Assembly: GCF_037038585.1 (NCBI RefSeq)
Contig: NC_092521.1
Coordinates: 56,271,898-56,335,897 of the forward strand
Direction: 5' to 3'
DNA length: 64,000 nt
Source of the DNA: Patagioenas fasciata
Lineage: Eukaryota; Chordata; Aves; Columbiformes; Columbidae
Shown here: positions 51,240 through 61,325 of the stretch, piece after piece
Layout of the letters: the number at the start of each line of letters is the position of its first letter
Position numbering within the stretch: the stretch's first letter is position 1
Translations under genes and position numbers: made by a program
Notes under the pieces: model-generated
What the model saw: only the letters and a program-made list of their open reading frames with translations
Databases searched by the model: none
Told to the model about the DNA's origin: nothing

Positions 51240-51515
51240 CACAAGCCGATCTAATGTTGTTTGCCAAGTGAGAAACGTGGATCCCAGGCTGGGTGGTTTG
51301 GCCTGCCTGGTGGCTATGGGCACCCATGGACCTCAGGCAGCTTCTCAGAGCAGGAAGCTTCGGTTGGCCAACAAACCGTCCTTATCTTGCTGCTCCTGTT
51401 AAAGGCTGAGCCCGGGAGGTGCAGCACTGGCTCCATGCCTGTATTGCTGACACGGGACGGGTGGTGCAGCACAGGGCACCTCCAAAGAGCCCTCTTGGGC
51501 ACCAGGGTGAGCAGA
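51240..51515. other. GC-richer intronic patch
   Basis: About 275 bases clearly richer in G and C than their surroundings, with several CpGs (near 51,389, 51,412 and 51,451-51,457). A plus-strand frame is open across most of it and runs past a donor-like GTGAGC at about 51,506, but no convincing acceptor or protein similarity is seen. It may be an enhancer, an alternative non-coding exon or a decayed retroposed sequence. Confidence 0.35.
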
Positions 51516-51827
51516 TCTTAAAGTCACAGTGTAGTAAATTTGAGCATTTGGCACAGGATGGAAAAGGACTATATTAAGCTAACATCATTTCATGTGCTAA
51601 ATTGTTTACATTGTGGAGAACTTTTTCTCTTTGTAGAAAGTAGGGAAAGAACAGTGCATTTGCTGTGTGCACTATATTACATTTTTTATTATTCTTGTTT
51701 TTGTTTTCTTGTCTTATATAACAAATATTTGGCAAATATGTATCACAAGACATCAGTGTGTCACCATGTCTTGCTTACCCTGTAGTTCAGCATGAGGTGA
51801 TACATGTACCTTCAAGGAAACTGACTT

Positions 51828-51845
51828 AAAAAAAAAAAAAAAAAA
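51828..51845. repeat. Poly-A run of 18 bases
   Basis: A run of 18 A residues followed by TAAAGG. No AATAAA signal stands at the right distance before it, so a retroposed mRNA tail is not supported. Confidence 0.8.
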
Positions 51846-53280
51846 TAAAGGAAACCTGATGTTTGAAATATACCATGAAAGCCAGGTGCCAGATGTTAAC
51901 ATGGAGTTAGGTTAATTCTGGTACCTGGGGAGGCCCTCATCATGTTGGTTGGTTGAGGCCTGTGTTCGGAGATTGCCTCATCTGCTCTAACCAGGACAAG
52001 AAGCAACTTTCTTACTTCCTCTTTGAAGAAAGCCAAAAAGATAAAAAGTTCTCAAATGCTTTCTGACAATAAAATTAAATTAAGCAAATATAGAATAATA
52101 TTTTTATATAGTAAAATTGTTTTTGGTACGTTCTGCAGTCTGTTACTTTCTCTGAGGAGTGATGATTAGTGTTTTTTGCCTTTCCTTCCACCAGTGCCCA
52201 ATATTTTCTTTCCCCATTCCCCAAATAACATTCATGCCTCTTTAAATGTCTCAGTCCATTAGCTTCAAATGGAGAGAAGACAGTGAATTGATTTTCTGAA
52301 GACAGGATGGAGAAACACACCTTGATTGAAATATTCCAAAAAATACTTTATCCTCAGAGTGAAAAATCCATGAAAAAAGTTTATGTGAAGTCTGTAATAT
52401 TAGAGACATTTGTAATATAATTTCTTAAATGAGAAATATATTTTTTCACTGAAGAAAATTATTCTTAAAAGTATTTTAAAGCTCCAGGGGCCTCGGATCA
52501 AGTATTCACTAATTTGTCTGAAAACAACCCTAAAGTAGAGTTCAAACTCCATATTTAAATTTAAAAATGCTAAATTGGGTAACTTCTTTTTATAGAAGAC
52601 AGGAACCTTCACACTACCTACAACTTAAGTTAAACCTTGCCCTTTTTATTGCAGTGAGAGCTGCCCGTAACTAACCATGGTCTAACCATGTTAATATATT
52701 AAGCTAAATCTAAAAATATTGAGAAGGTAGTTTGGCATGCCTTATGCTTTACGTGGCTTGTCTTATTTATTAACTATATATATGGTTTCTAAATTAGTAG
52801 AAAAATGTGGAAAGCAAAGCTTCAGCCAACCTAAATTTCTTGGAGATGGGATTCCAAGATTGAAAAAGATATTCTTAAAATCTCTGTCCATAAAAATAAA
52901 TATTCATTAAGCATGCACAAGTGAGATGTACTTTACTCATATGTTTACTCTCTTGAGTTTTGTGAGACTCTTTGAGCCTGGATTTTCCACATTGGCACAT
53001 GAGCTAGCAAAGCTGATGTTCTTGTGTGTTTAGGCTTGTTTTCTTCTCGCTTGGGAAGTGGAGGAGTTATTATTAGGTATTACTACCGAAATGAAATGTG
53101 ATTTCAGGCCATATCAAATGTGTGACTGTCTTCCTGCTGCATTGCATAGGGGACCAAAACTTAGGCAGGACTTGGAACCTGCTGCTGTGGAGGCTGCCAG
53201 ATGTTTGTCAAATTTTAAACAATTACAAAATTTCTACCATATCTTCAGAGTAGAGCTTCCTTCCTTGCCCCCTTGGCCAG

Positions 53281-53314
53281 CCTTCCCTCCCTCCCTTCCT
53301 CCCTCCCTCCTCCT
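53281..53314. repeat. CCTCCCTT-type pyrimidine tract
   Basis: 34 uninterrupted C/T bases in imperfect four- and eight-base units. It gives the proline-, serine- and leucine-rich end of a chance frame starting at 53,058. Confidence 0.8.
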
Positions 53315-53904
53315 GTTCCCTTGGCTTTTCTTGTAGTTGTGAGTGCTTGCTGTTCCTGCAGATCAGGCAACAGTTTCTGCTGACTACGTACATTTATTTA
53401 TGTTAAGGCATTTTGCAATATTAGTAGAAGCTAGTGAAGGGTTCTTTTTTAAAAGAACTAAAGTTTTTGAGAAAGAGGGAGGGAGAACCAGTTTGGACCT
53501 TGAATATGAGTGAAATGGATGTGTAGCAATTTAATACAAAGTTCATAGTTTCTGATAGTGACTTGACATACACTTCAATCCTGGTAATTTAAGTGTTCCT
53601 ATGAGACATGGGGCAAGTTCAGTTGTGCTTTTTTCAGATATTTGTAAAACATTTTCAGATCACTGTGGTTCTGGTGATATACAATGCAAAAGAAGTGGAG
53701 ATCAAAAGTAGTACATGAGGTGCGTAACCTAATTTGGTGTTTAATATGCATTTGCAGTTTTTCATGAATGAAATGGTTTAGAGTTTAATTAGAGCTAATA
53801 TCCAGGGAAGAAGTTTCTAGTATGTAGTGTTACAGAGCCAGGAGATGGTTGTATAGTACAAGAATTAATGATTGCTGCTGCCATAAAAGACAATTAAAAT
53901 GTTT

Positions 53905-54980
53905 CTTTAAATACAGCAGCAACAAAAGGAGGGCTAAGGAAACCTCTATCCCTCACTGGATGCAAGGGGAAACATGGTGACAGAAGATAATGGCAAGGTT
54001 GAGGTACTAAATGCCTTCTTTGCCTCAGTCTTTAATAGTAAGACCAGTTGTGCTCCAGGTACCCAGATCCCTGAGCCAGAAGACAGGGATGGGGAGCAGA
54101 ATGAAGCCCCAATAACCAAGGGGGAATGATGAGTGACCTGCTATACCACTGGAACACTCACAAGTCTATGGGGCCAGATGGGATCCACCCAGTGGTTCTA
54201 AGGGACCTGGTGGAGATGCTCACCAGGCTACTTTCCATTATCAGCAATCCTGGCTAACTGGGGAGGTCTCAGTTGACTGGAAGTTGGCTAATGTGACACC
54301 CCTCTACAAGAAGAGCTGGAAGGAGGATCTGGGGATCAACAGGCCTGTCAGTCTGACCTCGGTGCTGGGAAAGGTCATGGAGCAGATCATCCTGAGTGAC
54401 ATCACGCAGCACATGCAGGACAACCAAGTGATCAGGCCCAGTCAACATGGGTTTATGAAACACAGGTCCTGCTTGACCAACCTGATCTCCTTCTATGACA
54501 AGGTGACCCACTTAGTGGATGAGGGAAAGGCTGTGGATGTTGTCTACTAGACTTTATTAAAACCTTTGGCAACCTATCCCACAGCATTCTTCTGGAGAAG
54601 CTGCAGCTCACAGCCTGGACAGGTGTACTCGGCAATGGATGAAGAACTGGCTGGGTGGCCGGGCCCAAACATTTGTGGTGAACAGAGCCAAATCCAGTTG
54701 GTGGCCAGTCACAAGTGGTGTTCCCCAGGGCTGTTCTATTTAATCTCTCTATCAATGATCTGGATGAGGGGATTGAGTGCACCCCTAGTAAGTTTGCAGA
54801 TGACATGAAGTTGGACAGGAGCATTGATCTGCTGGAGGGTAGGATGGCCATACAGAGGGATCTGGACTGGCTGGATTGTTGGGCTAAGGCCACTTGTATT
54901 TGGCAGTGCTAGGTTAATTGTTGGACTTCAGGATCCTAAAGATTTTTTTCCAACCTAAACAATTCTTTGGTTTTATGATT
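53905..54980 (+). mobile_element. CR1 LINE, 5'-truncated and internally deleted
   Basis: A defective CR1 non-LTR retrotransposon. It starts inside the second reading frame, in the segment before the reverse-transcriptase domain, and keeps recognisable blocks: NRPVSLTSVLGKVMEQI, then QHGFMKHRSCLTNLISFYDK, then FADD, the metal-binding core of CR1 polymerase. A lost base near 54,547 breaks the frame and makes a stop, and about 18 bases are missing near 54,732 just before the [10 protein letters not shown] block. Near 54,899 the copy jumps directly to the 3' tail (ggcagtgctaggttaattgt through ttttccaacctaaac), skipping the rest of the enzyme and most of the 3' untranslated region, roughly 1 kb. 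It cannot move on its own. The plus orientation matches that of GNAL. Confidence 0.92.
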
Positions 54981-54985
54981 TACAG

Positions 54986-55000
54986 TAATAATAATAATAA
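54986..55000. repeat. TAA trinucleotide repeat after the CR1 tail
   Basis: Five TAA units immediately after the CR1 3' end. CR1 copies normally end in a short ATTCTATG-type repeat; here that tail is decayed (tttatgattta) and the TAA run probably arose from the target DNA or slippage. Confidence 0.7.
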
Positions 55001-58000
55001 AGTTCCTTAGTAAAAATGAATTTCCTTAGTAATAGAGCAAATGTTTAGATGCTATTTCTAAATTCAAAACCAACTGGACAGGTATTCAAACAACCTCTTT
55101 TTATCAAAGCATCACTGTTTCTCAAAACAGACATCCATCACATGGAAAAATTGCAATAGGGTCTAGAGATGAGGATAGACTCTAGTCCTCCAAAACAATA
55201 TTCAAGTATTTGAAATAAGAGAAGCTGTTTTGTCTGTCCAGTCTTCCTCCTGTCCACCTGTTTGCTCACATTATTTGACCAGGAACTTGCTTTGTAGCCT
55301 TTTCCTTGCTGCTGTCCTTGTATTGTGTGGATGCACTTCCATACAGCTTCTGTGAAGATGAAGCAGGACTGAGAAAACAGTCTTTAACTTTGCCCTGAAT
55401 CGTGCTGCAATCAGCTGACTTGCTCACTGAAAGGAGCTAGATGACCTATGGAAAAGTTGATACACCAATCTTCAATTGCAGTCTTAGATCTTCCTGTCTA
55501 CACAAAGGAGCAAAATAAGATTGTTCTGGCATCCTTTTTGTTTTCATAATCCTTATATGTCACTGCTTTGTTTAACAGAGTCTGTAGTTATTATTTGAGT
55601 GTAGTTCTTGTAATTTAATAATCATCTATGATGACCAAAGACTGTTTTGTCTTGGGACAACAAATGAAACATTTCCTGAGAAACTGAAGAGAATGCACAA
55701 ATTGCAAGTTACTGTACGATATCGAACTTTGTACATGTGCAGTTGTTTATCAGTTACAGTGTCTTGGTTTTATCAGCTATCAATTGTAGAAGACTTAGCC
55801 TTTGTTAAAGACCTGAAAGCACCTTATGGGAAGTATTGGCAACTCATTCTACTTTGTAATGGCTGATTTAGACTATTTTCTTCCTATTCTAGCACCTTTG
55901 ACTGTCAAATAAATTGGGTGGTTTAAGTGCATTACCCTCCCTTTAAACCTTTGTATTTCTCCTAAGGTAGTGTATACTCTCAACTGAGATTTTATTAGTA
56001 TTATAGTGAATTCTTGATTTAGAGATTATAGATATCTTCTTTGGAAGTAAACTTCTAGCATCTATTTTGAAACAAGCTTTGAAGGATGTGTGAGGAATAC
56101 TCCAGTGAGTTTTAGCTGTGTGGTTTCATAATAAAGATCTCCCACAAGTTAGCTTTGAAACAAAAGTAGGCATTATCAACACTATTTGAAAAATAACTAT
56201 GTGTCAACTTGCACTGTTACCAAAAAACCTGAGATTTCAATGTAGGGAATCCTGTGGCTTCTAAGAGTTAGGCTTGCTTGCAGCTGGTACTGTGTCGATG
56301 TCTTCTCTGTCACCAAGTACTGTATATCAGGATCTGCTGAGAAACTCTTTCCGACAGCCTGATGCTTCTTGACTGTCTCCTCCAACAACAGAAAATCCTC
56401 TGAAATATTCTCGATTTACTGAGATGGCAGTGGAAACTGACCCTTGGTATGGTGAATTTTCTTTGATCTTCTTAACTATTTTGCTGCAACTACCAGTTGC
56501 CATGGACCATTGGTATATTCACTGAGAACAGTGCTTCCTTAGGCAGAGAAACTCTAAAAATAAACAAACAAAAAGAACAACTGCATTTGGTTTTCTTCTC
56601 AAATGCTGACTTTTGGTAGCTATGATGCAAAAGCAGTAAACCAGAACAAGTAAAGGCAAGGTATTTTGGGATCTTACATAGGTATATTTTTCTGAAGATG
56701 TATTATAATGCTGTACTAATTATGCACATTATTGGAGTTTTTTATGAGTGTTTATATATTTTGCCTTCCTCTTGGAAGCTAACCAAAGAGCTTGAGGATT
56801 TAAGGATTTATGAAAAGTCATTTCCAATTCATTTTTAATAATTGTTTACTAGAGTGTAACTATTTTTTAAAATGAAAATGTGCATCTTATTAAAATAATA
56901 AACTGCCATCACTTGAGCAAACACTCAAAGAAATATTAGACTGAATAAATTAGTAATATTCAAGTATTATTCTAAGTGAGGGTTTTTCACACTTTTATTG
57001 TTGTGAAATTAGTAAGTGTGTAGTCCCGTAGTGACTACCTGAACAACACTTTTTTTTAATGCATTGCTTGTAATGTAAATTTTTCATTCTTTAACATTCA
57101 TAATGGACATTTGGAGCCTTGCTACTGCAGATTCAGACTTTTGTGTTTGATCTCCTCACTTTTTAAGTGAATCTGCACCAGCCACTGCACAGTTGCCCAC
57201 GGGACTCAGCTGACGGACCACTGAGTTGTTGGGGGATTGTGGCTTTGGAAGTGCAGTGTTATGTGTATATGGCACAGTACCAATAGCTGTGCACAGATGA
57301 GAAATTCTTAATTTAACAGTTCCTCTAATTTTGGCGTAACCTTTATAGGCTAAAATAACATGCACATTAGGATTATTATTAATCCAGAGACTGTAAGCGT
57401 GGTCTCTTAGTAACCTCCTGGTAGCAGGGAAGAAGCTCAGAGTAGAGCCACTTCAAAAATACACTGGTTGCCGGAGTTGAACTCCTGTTGACATTTAAAT
57501 AGGGTGTCATGTTCCACAACAGATGAGAAACAATGCTTGGCAAGAAGACCATTTCAAGAAGTGTACAGGAAAATGGGTCTACTTTCTCTTTTCCCAGTGG
57601 TGGAAGAGCTATTTTAGTGCTGGAAACTGTTCCTGTGTGAAGTGTATGGGAAAGAAATAACAAAACTACGCTGAACCTGGAGAAGGAAAACAAATGATTT
57701 CAGAGGGTAGAGCAGAGCAACCTCAGGAGCATCTTTTTACCTAGGGAAACTGGAACCTGACCCTATAGCAAGAAGGAGCTTTGGAGAAGACTAGTAGCTA
57801 AAAAAAGCTTAAAAAGGCTGGACTTCAGGAAAGAACTCACTTGGACAAAGTAGGAATGTGAGAAGTACTAGCTGGGCTACATGTTGCTTCTGCAGGTGTG
57901 CTGGTGGTATTCCACAGCTGAGTCATTGGCAATCATGGAAATAGCGGGAGTTAATCATTAACTGGTTTGCCGTTTGCCTGATTTTAACACACTGCTGCCA

Positions 58001-61000
58001 GAGCGATGAAGGATATTATGAATAATATACCACAGCAAATATTTGTAATATCTTTACTGCTAGCACAGGTGTATATATATAGCTATTCTATTACCTGCAT
58101 GTAGGACACAACAGTTTAAAACTATATAATTAGCCTATCACTTTAAGTAGTAGCTTGAGATGGAAGCTACTTTTTTGCTTGGATTACATTAGATAGTCAA
58201 GAGACAGATGTTTTGAAAATTAAGTTTTAAATTATCCTATTTTCTCCTTATGTTCTAAACAGATAAGTAGTAAGAGTAAAATCTTGGGCATGTTGTGGTC
58301 ACTAGAAGCTTTTCTTTGTCTTAAGGCATAGGTCGTATTTATCTAAGCATAAGATAACTCTAAGCAAGCTAAGGGAACAATTGACAAGAGTCCATTTTCT
58401 AACTTTTCTTGACATAAATACTTATTCTCCTTGCTCTTCCAAACTCTTCTGTGGTGTAAGAGAGTGAGGACTGTTAGTCAGAAAAAGTTTCCTGAGAGGT
58501 AGGAGTAAAAACCTCAGTCTTCAACAATTTGAGGTTGATTGGTTTGTTTGTTTTTACTCAGTAAAATGTATCATGTAATAGCTAGTTCCTTGATGTTTTA
58601 AATGTATACAACTTCATGCCAAGGAAGGCAGGAAAGTGCTGTTCAGATGACGAGTTCACGCCATGGTAGGGCATCTGTTGAAACAACAACAGCGTGTACT
58701 GGGTAAGGATGATGTCTTTCTGGAGAAATCAGTTTGGACTTGTCACAGAAAGAGGAGTATTCTAGCTGCCTGATTTCTGCTTAATAATCCTACTGGGCTA
58801 TTTTTAACAAGACCTAATAAACTTTGCCAGGAGCAAGTAGAGAGTAAATCGATGGGGCATCCAGGAGCAGGGCTGTAGGTAAGGCAATATGTGCACTCTC
58901 AAAATTGCCGGGTTGTGAAAACATACTTTCTAGTTGGCCTGTGGTAACAGAGACCTTTTTCACACTAGAAGCTTTTTGAAGCTGTCAGATAGGAGGTTAT
59001 TTCCATTGTCAGTGAGCATCTTCTTTTTCTTTTGTATATACAATTCTTTTTTGCACATCTATACATATTGAGTGTTACTTAAAGTGTTGACAAGCATATT
59101 GATTTAATTTTCAATTTTTATCCTTCACTTTCCTAAGCAGCTCCTAACTTCTAAATAAAAACTCCTTTTGAAAATGTATTTTTCATATTTTCTCAGCCCT
59201 GAATAAGGGGTAATGTTAGGATAAAAATGGGGAGATTAGGCAAAACAAGTTCAGCAATTCGAAATCTCTGTGTTGTGAGGGTTTGCTTGGTTTGTTTTGA
59301 AAGCCAGTCCAATCAAATTAAAAGCAGACAAAACTAAATTTGGTTCAAAGTTGGCTCACCTCAGATTTCAGCAGGAGCTGTGAAAGCCAAGTTTAAATTG
59401 GGACAGGAAGGGAGGGAATGTGGTCAATAGCCTTATAGTTGAGCATTTTAAATAGGAAATCTGTTTATGCCTCCAATAGCACTTGCTGTTCTGATTTGTT
59501 TAGAAAAGCTAAAACAATTCAGAGCAGTGCAGTTGCTTGAGGTTTTTCTGGCTTGGATTGAACTAAACTTTGTCAGAAATTTAAGCTCATCTCTAAGCTT
59601 TGATTCATCCAGTTAAGTGGTGTGATTCCAATCTTGACTTAAAGCACCATCTTGCCATTACTTGATTCACATTTTCCTTGTTTTCCCATATTGAGCAAAA
59701 CATTAATATTGCCTAGTGTTAAGACTACATTGTATAACTTATTCCATATGCTTTTTGAAGAGAAGTTCTATTTTTATCAAAAATACTAAAATAATATTTC
59801 AAGGCAGAATTAATGAGTATAATATGGGATCACAAAAAGTAAGAATCTCGAGAGGTTTTTGGAGGAAAATATATTGATACTGCTCACTGCTGAAACGTGG
59901 CAGGGATAGTTTGGCTTATTTTTGATAGGAGAAACAGAAGAATAAGTGCTTTCTCAGAGAGATAAAAACCTAAGGAGAATATAATCACTAGATTAATATT
60001 TTTGTCTGGGGTGAACACCCTGTCCCTGTCTAAGTCTGCATGGAATTGTCTATAGGCAGGGTCTTTGCATTAGTTATTTATTTTCAGTCTTTAGCTTCAA
60101 TTGCTGCTTCTTCACTTGTTCTTACTTCTCTCCCACCTGCCTCCCCAACTTAAAATGCCAAGGGTTTTCAACAGGGCAGTTCTCAGAGCAGTCGTCTGAA
60201 GCATTGAATCACTAGTGACTTAAAGTGTCATCTTTGCTGATTCATTAAGGCTTCTAGCTGGATAGTTCAATGATTTATGTAACGCATTATATGTACGATT
60301 TATATACTTTGTGCAATTTACTGTGTTTATGTAATTCATGCAAATAGTGGGGACAGGAATTCTATTCAAATTACTGTGTTAGAAATCCAGGGGCTGGTGA
60401 TGTAGAAGAAGATAACCACATCCTTTTCTCAAATAACAAAATTCTAAATCTGCAGCAGACAAATTTGGCAGAAAGAACATATGCCTGTGCAATTGGAGTT
60501 TAATCAGTCCTTAATTTAGTTCATATCAAGTTCTCATTCATACATTTACTACATGTGATGTTTGTAGTCCAAACCAGGTCTTACATCTTTGGGGTCAGTT
60601 TGCAAATTACCGGTTAGGATGTTTTAGATACCTTTAACATAGTTGTAGACACATCTCAAGACTCAGCACCTCTTTCAAATCTGGCAGTTGTAATGAGAAG
60701 ATGTGCTGCGTGTTAGGAGACATAGCCCAGAACTTGCAGTCCAGATGTGGTGCATTCAGAGGATTTGTGATGATTGTTCATGGTCTTCCAGAGTGCTGAG
60801 TTTTGTAAAATTCAGTGAGAAGGATGTGAGACATGCACACAAGCCATCTTTGCTCTGGCCCTAATAAGTGCTTAGCAGCAGTCTGGACATCTTTGTGGGA
60901 ACACTGCAGCTGCCTTCCAGCTCTACTGAATGGTGCAGGGAACAACTGGAGTAAGTTGGCAGAGCTGGAATTGTAATGTGATGCAGAAGATCATGCACAT

Positions 61001-61238
61001 GTTATGAAAAAGATGTGATTTCATAAATCTCTGTCAGCAGTGAAGGGGAGGTGATTGTGGCTTGTAGGCTTAATGAGACGTTAGTGAAAAGTGTATTGTT
61101 ACTGGCATAAGAGTGAAGAGACTGTGAAATTTGGCAGGTATTTCATTCTACAGGGAAGAACACAGTACATATTTGACAGCATCTAAATTTGTAGTAGGAC
61201 TCTGGTGCCAGGATTTTCATTGTTTGCCCTAGATCATG
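55001..61238. other. Intron segment without recognised features
   Basis: AT-rich intronic DNA with only short open frames. The 104-codon minus-strand frame at 57,379-57,693 shows no domain. No transposon, RNA gene or CpG cluster was recognised. Confidence 0.55.
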
Positions 61239-61325
61239 TGTCCTGATTTTAGCTGGGATAGAGTTAATTTTCTTCCTAGTAGTAGGTACAGTGCTGTGGT
61301 TTCCATTTAGAATGAGAAACACAGG
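61239..61325 (+). mobile_element. Avian ERV LTR-like fragment (5' end)
   Basis: The words tgtcctgattttagctggga, tagagttaattttcttccta and ggtacagtgctgtggttt follow in the order known from the start of a widespread bird endogenous-retrovirus LTR. Similarity fades after about 61,325, possibly continuing weakly to 61,365. There is no internal viral sequence, no matching second LTR and no coding potential, so this is an old LTR scrap. The family name is not assigned here. Confidence 0.6.

Larger units (their letters stand above)
46980..53904. other. Intron segment with simple repeats and a GC patch
   Basis: AT-rich intronic DNA. It contains the C17T10 run at 50,188-50,214, the GC-richer patch at 51,240-51,515, an 18-base A run at 51,828 and a pyrimidine tract at 53,281-53,314. 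I see no named transposon and no supported exon. Confidence 0.55.

Noticed and set aside
51196-51245. Words resembling the end of a MIR SINE and a tRNA-type B box (agatttgaaccccag)
   Set aside because: Only a dozen bases match and no A box or MIR core lies at the right distance, so neither a tRNA gene nor a SINE can be supported.
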